This document shows positions 11,283 through 21,492 of a stretch of DNA of 64,000 bases, one piece after another; the stretch's first letter is position 1, and each line of letters opens with the position of its first letter. The notes beneath the pieces were generated by a model. It did not search any database and was not told the origin of the DNA. It worked only from the letters and a program-made list of their open reading frames with translations. Source of the DNA: Monocercomonoides exilis (lineage: Eukaryota; Preaxostyla; Oxymonadida; Polymastigidae); NCBI GenBank assembly GCA_001643675.2, contig LSRY02000058.1:62001-126000 (forward strand), written 5' to 3'. The position numbers were made by a program, and so were the translations under genes.

Positions 11283-12513
11283 ATGAAAAACATGATAATA
11301 GGAACTTCACTTTTGGAAAGCAATCTCTTTTTGAGTTCAATAATAACTTTATTTTTTGCGCTGCTGATCTTCATTGGAAGCTTTATTTTCCATATTGATA
11401 AGCTGGTGGTTATTTATCCTTTATCTATTCTTTGCACATGTATTACTATTTTCTCTCTGTCCCAGCATGTTTCATTTCACACGGTATGAATATTTTTCCA
11501 CATTAAGTATATCTAAGTTATCATTCGTTATTCAGATATTAGCATTAACTTTAACCATTATTTGTGCTATTAGATTATTTGTGCATTTGAGTTTAAGAAT
11601 TTTTAAAGACAAAAAAGATCGTCGTTTTAATGAAGTCAGAGACAATGTTGTTTTGCGTGGAGTTTTTTCATTTATCGTGTGGTTGTACTCGATTTGCTCC
11701 TTGAGCTTTGTTTGCACTTGCTGTTCATTTGAAGAAAAGAAAACGTTATTCAACGGAATCGACATTACTGGACTCCTTCTCTGGCTCGGAGGATTTATGC
11801 TCGAAACAATTGGAGATTTGCATCTTTTTGTGTTTAAGCATAAAGTGATGAATTATGGTTTGATCTGCAATCGAGGGCTCTTCAAAGTGATGAGACATCC
11901 AAATTATGTTGGAAGCACTTTTTGGATGACTGGGCTTGCGCTTGCTTGCTGGAATGGTTGCAATGGGAAAGGCTGGATTCCGCTCATCTGCAGTTTCACA
12001 TTTTGCATCGGAACAAATTTTCTGACAGGCATTCCGCCTGCTGAGCGGGCATTGCACAGCCATTACGGTAATGAAATCCAGTATCATCTTTATGTCTCCG
12101 CGACGTCTATCTTCATTCCTGTGGTCCCTGTGATAGAGCATACCATGCAATGGATCAGAAGACGTCCTCAGAATATTCCACCGCCTGCTGAAGCGGCGGC
12201 TCATCCAATCTCTCCATCGTTATCGTCAACATCACCAATTTTGACTCCAACTCATCTACAAGCTGAAAGAGATTTGCAAAATTCTCCTCCATCTCTATTT
12301 GATAGTTCTTCGTATTCTCCTGCTCCCCCTGCTGATGTTAGCACTCCACCCGAAATAAACATTTCACCTTCTTATTTCAGACCACATGATTCAATGCACA
12401 GACCCAATGAGATGAAATATCCTCCATCCAATAACGAAGATCAAAAACAGGATCCATTTGAAAACAAATTTCAAAAACAAGATGGAGCAGGGTTATCTCT
12501 TCTCAATCCTTAA
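11283..12513 (+). CDS. DUF1295 / steroid-reductase-like integral membrane protein
   Basis: Two exons, 11283-11483 and 11536-12513, joined by a 52-nt intron (GTATGA...CAG, phase 0) to give 392 residues. There are several membrane segments. The family core is IKDKKDRRF-like (here IFKDKKDRRFNEVR), GLLLWLGGFMLETIGDL, then FKVMRHPNYVGSTFWMTGLA. RHPNYxG plus ETxxDLQ-type residues define DUF1295 and the related 3-oxo-5-alpha-steroid 4-dehydrogenase / isoprenylcysteine methyltransferase fold. Members reduce or methylate lipid substrates in the ER; the substrate here cannot be told. The last ~120 residues are a proline/serine-rich, probably cytosolic tail (PPPAEAAAHP...), which is unusual for the family. 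No upstream exon is needed, but one cannot be excluded. Confidence 0.8.
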
Positions 12514-12623
12514 GTATTATTTTTTATTTCAAAAAATGATAACAAATATTTTTCTTATGGTTTTTGATCTGTCATTTGTATTCCCAGATTGACTTTTCTG
12601 ATCTTGAACAATAACTGTTGAAA

Positions 12624-13469
12624 ATGTTCTTTTTTTTGATTGCATCAGTTTTTGCTGAATCGATTGTTGAAACAGTAAACAATCATCCAGGTGCCACATG
12701 GGTTGCTGTTGAATACCCACCAGAGGTTATCACAACTGCAAAACTTAGAGCTCGTTTGGGTGCAATTGATCTGAATGAAGGACCATCTAACTATGTCCCA
12801 GATACTTCTTTGCCAGACAACTTCGATGCCCGTGAACAATGGCCAGGAAAGATTCTTCCAGTTCGTAACCAAGAGCAGTGCGGATCATGCTGGGCATTTG
12901 CTGTTGCAGAGACAACAGGAAACCGTCTTAACATCCTCGGATGTGGACGTGGAGACATGTCACCTCAGGATCTTGTTTCGTGCGATAAAGTTGATCACGG
13001 ATGCAATGGAGGAAGCCCCTTATTCTCGTGGGAATGGGTGAAACACAGTGGTATCACAACTGAAGAATGCATCCCATATGTTTCTGGAGGTGGAAGAGTT
13101 CCTTCATGCCCCAAAAAGTGCACCAATGGATCTGCCATTGTTCGCACAAAAGCCAAATCTGTTGGACTCGTGAAAGGTGACAAGATGCAAAATGAATTGT
13201 ACTCTCGTGGACCATTCGAGGCAGCATTCAGCGTGTATGAGGATTTCAAGTCATACAAGAGTGGTGTCTATCATCACATTACTGGAAAAATGCTCGGTGG
13301 ACATGCAGTTATGGTTGTTGGATGGGGTGTTGAAGATGGAACTCCATACTGGCTCATTCAGAACTCATGGGGAACCACATGGGGAGAACAAGGTTTCTTC
13401 AAGATTCTTAGAGGCAAAAACGAATGTGGAATTGAAACCACTTGCTTCCAGGGAACATTCGCTTGCTAA
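12624..13469 (+). CDS. Cathepsin B-like cysteine protease (C1A papain family)
   Basis: Intronless, 281 residues from ATG 12624 (an in-frame TTG at 12618 is not needed). A hydrophobic N-terminus (MFFFLIASVFA) acts as signal peptide. A short pro-region follows and the mature part starts near DNFDAREQWP. The papain triad is present: Cys89 in QCGSCWAFA, His227 in GGHAVMVVGWG and Asn247 in IQNSWGTTWG; the oxyanion Gln is in RNQEQCGS. The cathepsin B hallmarks GCNGGSP and the split disulphide pattern are there. The occluding loop is short and lacks the paired His residues, as in several protist cathepsin B-like enzymes. Expected location is the secretory or lysosome-like pathway, digesting ingested protein. 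Codon use is cleaner than in its neighbours, suggesting high expression. Confidence 0.93.
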   Translation: MFFFLIASVFAESIVETVNNHPGATWVAVEYPPEVITTAKLRARLGAIDLNEGPSNYVPDTSLPDNFDAREQWPGKILPVRNQEQCGSCWAFAVAETTGNRLNILGCGRGDMSPQDLVSCDKVDHGCNGGSPLFSWEWVKHSGITTEECIPYVSGGGRVPSCPKKCTNGSAIVRTKAKSVGLVKGDKMQNELYSRGPFEAAFSVYEDFKSYKSGVYHHITGKMLGGHAVMVVGWGVEDGTPYWLIQNSWGTTWGEQGFFKILRGKNECGIETTCFQGTFAC

Positions 13470-13690
13470 ATTGATTATTGATTGTGACTCCTTGATGTAA
13501 TTTTTTTATATCTTCTTATTATTTCTGGTTGTTTCTTGTTCATCTTACTTGTTTGAATTTTTTTATTTTCTTCCCTTTTTTTAATTTGAAACAACTGGGA
13601 GATTTGAAATAACATAATTGTATTTTTTCCATAAAACAAAGATTAACAAATGAAAAATTGAAAGAAGAAATGAGAAGAAGAAAACATAAT

Positions 13691-16107
13691 TTAATAAAGA
13701 AGTCTTCCTTTTAAACCGTATTGCCATCTCACACTGTTATCCATGAGTCGAAATCTTTGCTCTTCGTCTGGCGAAATTGCGAGGCAGAGGATGATATCCT
13801 GCAGTGCTCTTTTGGCTTGCTCGACTTTCAGCTTGAAATCTTCCATGTTGTCAGCCGCATCGACTTCTGGCTGGAAGAGCAGAGGAGCAAATGTGTGTGC
13901 CATTTGAGTGACATTCGTAATGAATATGACATCAACCTGGTCACTTGCCATCTGTATAGTCAAGAGATTCAGATAAAAAATATTAAAAATTAAATAAAAT
14001 TAAAAATTAAAAATAAAAAATGAAAAAATAAAAAAGCCACGTTTCATATAAATATAATAACAAGATTTCAAAATAAACAAAGTCATGAAAATTCATAAAT
14101 TAATTAATTAATTATAATAATTATCATAAAATAATCATCCGCACAAACCTTTCTAAAGAACCTCACCAGATACTTAATCGTGTAGAAATTCATGTTCGCT
14201 GTGTATTTTTCCAGCGCATTGCACGCTTCCACAGCAGACGCCGCATTCAACAGCTGCCCGTGGATCGCCCTGGGTATCAGCGGCTCTGTCAGGCCCTTCA
14301 GCCAGCTTTTCACCAGCGCCGCCACACAAACAGGCGGAAATCCCCTCAAATCCGCAGAAAGCTCTGCGTTGCTGTATTCGTAGCACTCCCCCGCTGCCAC
14401 CGCTGCTGCTGTCCAGTCAGACACGAAATAGTTCCCTTCGTTCGCCGTCTGCTTCACCTGCGCAATAAGCGCCGTGTTCGCTGGCGCACTGAAGAGCGCT
14501 ACGACTTCCTTCGAAAGCGTCTTTGCCGGCAGCTCAAACGCATTGCACAAGACACACACGATCTGCGGCACGAGGAACGAACAGAGAGGGACGTGCGGAG
14601 GCTCCGGCGGGAGGGGAATTTGCCGTGCGCCGGCAAGCGAAGGCGCAGAGGCGAGCAAATAGGACGAGTGCGACGGATCCGTCGGGTCTGGGAACGGGCT
14701 GTCGGATGCTTGCGACGCAAGATCTGCCACTCCAATGGCTCCTGACTTGAGATCAATGTCCTGCTCGGGCTCGGGCTCAGGCCCTGGTTCTTGTTCATTC
14801 TCTGTGCTTTGCTCGTGCTCATGCGCTTTCTTTTGCATTTGCGCTACTTCTGACCCCGTTCCTTGCTGAAGGGTTGTTTCGTGTTCAGCGTCTGCTCCAT
14901 TCGTCGCGTTTGCTGCTGTTCCCTGTGAATTCTGCGAATTCTGTGAGTTCTGTGTATTTTGTGTCTGATGCCCCTGCTGCAGTCTCGCTGAGCTCCTGTT
15001 CTCGCCACACGCACTGCACTCGCTCCTCTCCCGCGCCATCTGCTCTGCCCTCTCCTTGTCATACACCTCGTCCGTGTTGATTTGCCAGCAGTAGATGTCG
15101 TCGAGCCACGTGTCAAACACCCGCGGCAGCAGCCCGTCAGCCGGCACCACATCCAAATGGCTCTCCACATTTGCACTCAGGTTTCCCTGGCTCGTTTTCG
15201 CAAGCACTGCTGCTTCTTTGTCCTTCTTCGCCTTTGCAGCAGCGTCCGCATGCTGCAAATCAGCGCTCTCGCCAGAGGCCACTCGCGGATTAGTGGAAAC
15301 ACTCCATCCTCCTATTGAAAGAGCAGTGAATAGTTTTGAAAGGCTCAGAGTGATTAAGTAATATTTAAGAGAATATTTTGGCTTTTTCATTGGTGGCTTG
15401 CTCGTAGAAGACGAGCTTCCAGAAGATGATTGTGAAGTGGATGAAGATGAAGTCTCTGACATGAGAAGTCGTTTTTCAATTTGCTGTTGGGTCTTTAGAG
15501 CATTTATAAGGCATGGCTCAAGAGCAGAAGATGGTGAAATGCAAGATAAGAGTAAAGACATTAACCTCCACCCAATTAATACAGATTCTTGAACTGGGTT
15601 GTCGGAAACTTGTTTTAAAATTTGGCAAATTGATTCATCTCGAAGCTCTGGAATAGTAACCGCTCTCGTTAAAAATGTTTTTGTATATTGTTTTATTGGA
15701 AATTTTGCAGGAGAATCTTTCATTATACATAATAAATCTAAAAATTGAGCTTTCCCCTCATTCTTTAAAAATTCATGGTTCGAATCAGGCATTTTTAGCA
15801 GAGCTTTTTTCAAAGGTTCAGAAGTATGTGACAAAAGTTTGTCAAGAGGTATTGTTTTGTTGAAACCTCTTGTATGTGTTGTAAAATATTGTTTTGCGTA
15901 AATTGCCAGTGAATGCTCACTGACCTTTTCATCAAATGATTCATCAACTTCACTTAAAAATATTATGTCTGGTCTGTCTGCAAAGATACTTTGTTCGAGA
16001 CATCTCCTTCCTGGCTGGTCGGAAAACGAAAGAGTCGGCGCAACATATGAAATGTCTTTATAAATTATTTGCGCATTTGGGGAGAGACAATACGCTTCAT
16101 CATCCAT
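13691..16107 (-). CDS. MyTH4-RhoGAP domain protein
   Basis: Two exons on the minus strand: 16107-14149 and 13951-13691, intron 13952-14148 (GTTTGT...CAG, phase 0), 739 residues. Residues ~60-230 form a MyTH4 domain: PLKKALLKM, then IPELRDESICQILKQ and SVLIGWRLMSLLLSC match the 'IPxLRDExYCQxxKQ...GWxLL' core of myosin tail homology domains. A long low-complexity, Glu/Gln-rich and GC-rich linker follows. Residues ~500-710 are a RhoGAP domain (ALVKSWLKGLTEPLIP, MAHTFAPLLF). The MyTH4-RhoGAP pair is the order seen in ARHGAP39/Vilse-type regulators of actin and Rho GTPases. The position of the arginine finger reads LFSAPA, without Arg. An alternative start is ATG at 16134. The 5' end faces glycerol dehydrogenase at 65 bp. 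Confidence 0.8.
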
Positions 16108-16172
16108 GTTTTTATTATAAGTCGTTTTGATCATTTGATCAACATTTTTTGTTGAACAGTCAGATATAAAAA
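16108..16172. promoter_or_regulatory. Short divergent intergenic region, likely bidirectional promoter
   Basis: Only 65 bp separate the proposed starts of the MyTH4-RhoGAP gene (minus) and glycerol dehydrogenase (plus), so both promoters must lie here or inside the coding starts. It is AT-rich with no motif I can name. Confidence 0.3.
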
Positions 16173-17261
16173 ATGTCACGGCAAGTGTTTCAATCTCCAT
16201 CAAAATACGTACAAGGAAGAAATGAAATAGAGAAACTTCCTGAACATGCTTCAAACCTGGGCAAAGCTGGAGCCTTTCTCATTGTTGGTCCGAGAGTAAT
16301 TACAAAATATGAAGAGAGACTCACCGGTTGCTTTAAGAAATCTCAACTCCCAATGAAATTGTGGGAATTTAAAGGTGAATGCTCGAAAGTTGAAATCGAC
16401 AGAATTGTGAACTCTGTGCAAGAGAGTAAATTCGATGTTATTGTTGGAGTTGGAGGAGGAAAAGTTTTAGACACAGCAAAAGCTGTTGCATACTTCACTT
16501 CTTTGCCTGTGATTATTGTCCCAACAGCAGCATCTTCTGATGCTCCATGCAGTGCACTGTCCGTCCTTTATACTGAAGATCATATATTTGACAGATATTT
16601 GATTTTAAAACAGAATCCCGATGTTGTTGTGATGGACTTGGACCTCATAGCAACAGCGCCTGTTCGCCTTCTTGTAGCAGGGATTGGAGATGCATTGGCT
16701 ACGTATTTTGAAGCGAGACAATGCTTTATCTCAAAGAAAAAGTCAATGGCAGGTGGAGAATGTTCAGTAACGGCGCTTGCACTTGCTAAAGCATGCTTTG
16801 ATACGTTGCTTGCAGATGGCCATCAAGCTGTTCTTTCAGCAACGTCTGGAGTTGTGACTCCTGCATTTGTGAATGTGGTGGAAGCAAATACTTTGCTAAG
16901 CGGATTAGGCTTTGAAAGTGGAGGACTTGCAGCTGCCCATGCTGTGCACAACGGAATGACAGCTATTAAGGAAACACACGAATTTCTCCACGGAGAAAAA
17001 GTTGCATTTGGTACTATTGTCCAGCTTGTTCTTGAGCATGCACCGGAGCAGGAGCTTAAGCAAGTGATTGAATTCTGCAAATTGGTTGGGCTTCCAACCA
17101 CTTTGACACAGCTGGGCGTAAAAGAAGTGACAAAGGAATTGCTTATGCCTGCAGCGCAACTCGCTTGTGCAGAAACAGAAAGCATTCACAACATGACCCG
17201 CAAAGTGACACCTGAAGATGTTGTTGCTGCAATGATTGTTGCCAACGAGTTGGGGAAATAA
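16173..17261 (+). CDS. gldA: Glycerol dehydrogenase, bacterial-type iron-containing alcohol dehydrogenase family
   Basis: Intronless, 362 residues, the usual length of GldA. It oxidises glycerol to dihydroxyacetone with NAD+, or the reverse, in the cytosol; in an anaerobe it can balance redox or feed glycerol carbon to glycolysis. The NAD-binding glycine motif GVGGGKVLDTAKA lies near residue 95, followed by the substrate/cofactor loop PTAASSDAPCSALSV. The metal ligands are D in GIGDALATYFEA, H in AAHAVHNGMT and H in EFLHGEKVAFG. All catalytic positions I can check are present. No targeting peptide is evident. The lack of introns and the strong resemblance to bacterial enzymes suggest lateral acquisition, though the AT-rich flanks are like those of native genes. 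Convergent with PIG-U. Confidence 0.92.
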   Translation: MSRQVFQSPSKYVQGRNEIEKLPEHASNLGKAGAFLIVGPRVITKYEERLTGCFKKSQLPMKLWEFKGECSKVEIDRIVNSVQESKFDVIVGVGGGKVLDTAKAVAYFTSLPVIIVPTAASSDAPCSALSVLYTEDHIFDRYLILKQNPDVVVMDLDLIATAPVRLLVAGIGDALATYFEARQCFISKKKSMAGGECSVTALALAKACFDTLLADGHQAVLSATSGVVTPAFVNVVEANTLLSGLGFESGGLAAAHAVHNGMTAIKETHEFLHGEKVAFGTIVQLVLEHAPEQELKQVIEFCKLVGLPTTLTQLGVKEVTKELLMPAAQLACAETESIHNMTRKVTPEDVVAAMIVANELGK

Positions 17262-17843
17262 GCGTGTAATATTTTGATGGAATGGAAAAGAATTGACTAA
17301 TTCCATTTTATTTATAAGTTAAATTGTAATAATAAAAAATGCATTATAATTTAATTTAATTTAATTTTCCTATTCTTTTGTTTCGAATTTTTCTATATTC
17401 ATTTTATTTATGTTATAATAAGCTTTAAAACAATGGAATCAGCCATTGATTTTTTTTTAAAAAAAAGAAAATAAAAAATAAAAAATTGTAAATTAACTTG
17501 CAAATTCTGTTGTTTTCACAACGATAAAACTGCTTATATAAGGTGCGTTAAAATGAATTATACGATGCGATTCATCTTCTTATTAATTGAAAAAAATCCT
17601 CTTTCCAGAGAACATTCGCAATGCAGCACATACACATCGATGAAGAACATTATCTTGCTGCATTAGGAACGCGTGATATGATTCATTTTTCCGTCCAAGT
17701 TACAATAAATATATTGTAAAAGCTTATTATCAACTAATCCAGTTATATTAATTTTTGTTTATTTTTTTTTCCCCCAATGCTCGAACACATAAAAATTTAC
17801 ACTTTACAATTGTCAAATTTTCCTTTCATTGTAATTGCTTCCT
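17262..17843. other. Convergent intergenic region
   Basis: Lies between the 3' ends of glycerol dehydrogenase and PIG-U. AATAAA-type signals occur at about 17331 and 17335. Homopolymer runs but no open frame of interest; 17755-17976 plus is the antisense of the PIG-U end. Confidence 0.6.
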
Positions 17844-19386
17844 TCACATCTTCTCTTGCACTGCCCACGTGTATTGGCGAATAGAGCGAATTACGGTATT
17901 GTCACTCAGCATGGTCAATGCCCAGAACGCCACTAACAGAAACCAGCTTATGTTCAAATTCCCCATTTCCATGTGATTGATCAGAGCGCGAAACGCAAAG
18001 GACAACAATGCACAGACACACTGAAGAGGGAAAAATACAACAACGGAGCTCATGCTATCTAAGAGAGAGAGAGAAAAAAAACATTCATAAAATATTTGAT
18101 TCAATAACATTAATAAATTCAAATAATAATGGAGTTTGCACACAATTCATAAGATGAGGGCATGCGAGGTACATTGTCAACGGAATGACAACATCAGAAA
18201 AAGTTGATTGAGAAGAAAAAAATACAACTAACATCTCCAAAAGAAGAGTAAGTTCTTTCGGAAATTTCCTGAAAAAAAAATAATTTCCAATTAAAAAAAA
18301 ATATGATTATTTATCAAATAATTTCCAAAATTGACCTGAAAACAACCACACCAATATCTGATGCACAAAGGCAGAGCAAGGACAAATGGAATAAACTGCA
18401 TGCAAAATATTAGAAACGGTTCGTCTACAGACACAAGAGCACGCGGATACCACAGCAAAGAAGAAGAAGGTCGATAATCATCAACTCCACAAATAGGTGA
18501 AACAAATGAAGATTTGAGCACTGAATACAAAAATGGAAAGAAGGTCTCTAACGAACATTCAAAACGTGTTCTTAGAAGAAGAAAAATGGTTGATGCAACA
18601 GTAATAGCAGATGTAAAAAGAAGTATTGCAGAGAAATTTATTAGCATCTTCAGAATGAGCTTCATATTATATTTTGAGCTTATGTGAAATGAAGAGCAGT
18701 TGGAAGCGCTAATAACAACAGGAAGAAGAAGTAATATACAATGGGGATCAATGCATAAGAGAACAGATGCGCATATCAAAGGTGCAATTTGCCCCACTTT
18801 CAGAAAGAATATAACAATTGAATTTACATTTTCAAATCTAAAATTTACGCAAACCTTTGTTAACCTCAAACAGAAAAATTAATATGAGACAATATTTAAC
18901 TTGGAACGAAGCATTTGAACCACATGAAATAATCGAAAATGGGTTAAGATAGAAGAAAAGCGAGGATAATTCTGCCTTATTTTCATCTATAAATGCTATC
19001 ATGTCATTAACTTTATCAGGTTTGTATTCTTGCCCATTTGCATCTTTATTATTTTCTTTTTGAATTTTCCAAAACATTAAAAATGTCAATGCATCAAATA
19101 TTGCTCCACATATAAAACAATTATGAGGATTCTTTGGTAGAAACGAACTCAACAACAGCATGAGTGGATGTATCTTAATATCTGCACGCATATACGGTAT
19201 TATGCCACACTTTAAGAGATAAAGAGCTTCGCGATGACGTATATCTGAAGTTGAAGGAGCTGAAATTTCTATAACATCACTTTCCGCCCTTTTATATAAA
19301 AAATGTGATGCTAACCTCAGTAGCGTTCCTATTATAATTGTACAAAACATTTTAACACAGAAAACATGCAATATCCCATTGACCAT
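17844..19386 (-). CDS. PIGU: GPI transamidase subunit PIG-U (Cdc91)
   Basis: Four exons on the minus strand: 19386-18901, 18854-18352, 18268-18144 and 18058-17844; total 1329 nt, 442 residues, close to the ~435 of the human protein. PIG-U is a polytopic ER membrane subunit of the GPI transamidase that attaches GPI anchors to proteins. The early signature is CGIIPYMRADIKIHPLMLLL, then IFDALTFLMFW, a charged loop and FFYLNPFSIISC, matching the PIG-U 'LLNPYTIxSC' block. Later SPICGVDDYRPSSSLLWYP and LPLCIRYW continue over an intron into KFPKELTLLLEM and TFSDVVIPLTMYLACPHL ('YPTVGDVALYMAFFPVW' in other species). The last exon carries the final helices. Intron 1 is only 46 nt. Splice choices were made by homology and by the three-base arithmetic. 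Confidence 0.85.
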
Positions 19387-20466
19387 CCCTTTATAAAAGA
19401 ATTTTGGATTCTAAAAATGTAACTTTTTTTCATAACCTATTGAGTGGTTTTGAATAAAAAATCTTTTTGTTGTTGATGAATATTAATTGTTATTAATATT
19501 ATTATTTTGATGTTTTGATAAATAACTGTTTTATGGAGTGTTAATAAACGCTCAAACTTTGCTTTTTGTGAGAAAATGGAAATCCTATTTTTTTTAATTT
19601 TTTTCTTCAAAACATATTTATTAACTGTTATATGTCTATATTTGCTCATTTCGATTCAAAAAAATTATTCATCATGATTAATAATGTTGAATTTGGAGAA
19701 AGAAAGAAAGAAAGAAAAGACGAACTGACTTCTTTGAAGATTCCTTTGCTTTTCATGGAACGAAGACTGAAGAAAGCGGAAGGAAAGAAGAAGACAGAAA
19801 AGATATCAGGTTTGGGAAAAGAAGAAGAAAATGTCTGGATGGATTGTTGTTTTCCGGCTGCCAAAAAAGATCTGCTGAAACGGGGAATTTGAATGGAGAG
19901 AAATGAAAAAAGTTGAAAAGAAGAAAAAGAAAGAGAAATATTAAACAAAAGCGGGGGAAATCAAACGAAAGAGAAATATTTCTCCGTCTCAGATAAATCT
20001 CGGACGGTAGTTCTTTGATATTTACACTTGGGATTTTGAGGGAATCAACAGAAGAATAAAAGAAGCGAAGAAGCGAAGGAAACAAGGAGAAAGAGGAAAA
20101 ATGAGAAGAAAGTTATATCTTGCACCAGATGATATGAGCGAATAGGGAAGAAATTCATAGGAAAAAAGAGATGGAGAAAAAAATGGATTGTGAAAGAGGA
20201 AGAAAGAAGGGGAAATTGAATTGAAAAAGATAAAGATAAAGAAAAGGTGTTTGGACAGATAAATCAGCGAAACAGCAACAATACGCTCAGATAAATGTAT
20301 TTATTTTCTTTTTTCAAATTATTATTATAATTATCATCATCATTGCATTTTTCTTTTTCACCTTCTCCTTCTCATTCTTCTTCTTCTCAATCATTAACAT
20401 TACCATCATCAACATCATCTGCACAATCTTCTTCATCATCTTTATCTTCCTCCTTCTCTTCTCATT
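19387..20466. other. Purine-skewed spacer, no gene recognised
   Basis: From about 19690 to 20260 the plus strand is strongly A/G-rich, with GAAA and AAGAA runs, giving overlapping open frames up to 110 codons on both strands. No motif, no conserved splice pattern. I see nothing else here. Confidence 0.5.
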
Positions 20467-20697
20467 AAAATTCTTCTTCCTCTTCTTCCTCTTCCTCTTC
20501 CTCTTCCTCTTCCTCTTCCTCTTCTTTATCTTCTTCTTCTTCCTCCTCCTCCTCCTCCTCCTCCTCCTCCTCCTCCTCTTCTTCTTCTTCTTCTTCTTCT
20601 TCTTCTTCTTCTTCTTCTTCTTCTTCTTCTTCTTCTTCTTCTTCTTCTTCTTCTTCTTCTTCTTCTTCTTCTTCTTCTTCTTCTTCTTCTTCTTCGT
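20467..20697. repeat. Composite CTT / TCC / CTTCCT microsatellite
   Basis: Three blocks: hexamer CTTCCT-type repeats (about 20470-20525), TCC repeats (20537-20577) and a nearly pure CTT tract (20578-20693). On the minus strand it reads as poly-Glu or poly-Lys in open frames over 110 codons, which I treat as an artefact of the repeat. Confidence 0.9.
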
Positions 20698-21423
20698 CTT
20701 TCTCTTCTCCTTCTCCAACATTATAGGCTGCGCTCACTTCGTTCATTATGTGTTCTGGATATATGAAAGGAATGCAAACATTACAAACAAGATAATCAAC
20801 AAATACAAACATTTTTGTTTATCAAACAAGTGCTGCGAAAGCAATTATAAATCAAACAAATTCACTTGACAAGTATTTACCATTGCAAGAAAATAACTTA
20901 GAAAAAACTTGTCAAAATGTGTAACCTGGGAGATCAAGAAAATTCTTTTTTCTTCAAAGAGATCAATCCTATAAAAAATTCAAAAAAATAGGTTGTTATT
21001 TGGTTCTGAATAATTTGCTTTCAATATTTTTTTCCCATTCGGCATTTTTGAATCTTTTTCGAAATACAACAATCCACAATAATTTTTTTTCACCATTATG
21101 TTTGACTTATTGTTCCATGGCATCTTTAAAAGTTTGGTATAAATCGTTGGTTTCTTCTGAAAGAGAAAAATTATTTCCATGTTTAAACATTTCATGTGCA
21201 TATTATGGTTTGTTCGATCATAAAACGATTGTTTTTCAAAATACTTGTATGTAACAAACAATTACAGCTATTCCTAACTTTCATTTTTGCTTCTAATTTA
21301 AACAAAGCATTAAATTTGAAATTGAAGTTGTAAAATTTCAATTTTGTGAGATAAATAAAGATGTTTGTATTTTTCGATTAACTTTTTTTAAATTTGCTTT
21401 CGTTTCGTTGTTCAGAATATACA
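20698..21423. other. Spacer before family gene 2
   Basis: AT-rich. Open frames of 84-93 codons on opposite strands overlap (20980-21261) without any recognised motif. It should contain the promoter of the next gene. Confidence 0.5.
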
Positions 21424-21460
21424 ATGAGAAGAATTAGTAGATTTGATCATATTGGGGAAG

Positions 21461-21492
<32 letters not shown>

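Noticed and set aside
15318-15400. Possible extra intron in the MyTH4-RhoGAP exon (CAATAG before GAGGATGG)
   Set aside because: No GT donor occurs in the preceding stretch of the minus strand, and the frame is open across it.
20314-20812. Poly-Lys and poly-Glu frames of 115-135 codons on the minus strand
   Set aside because: They are translations of the CTT/TCC microsatellite and carry no other protein-like sequence.
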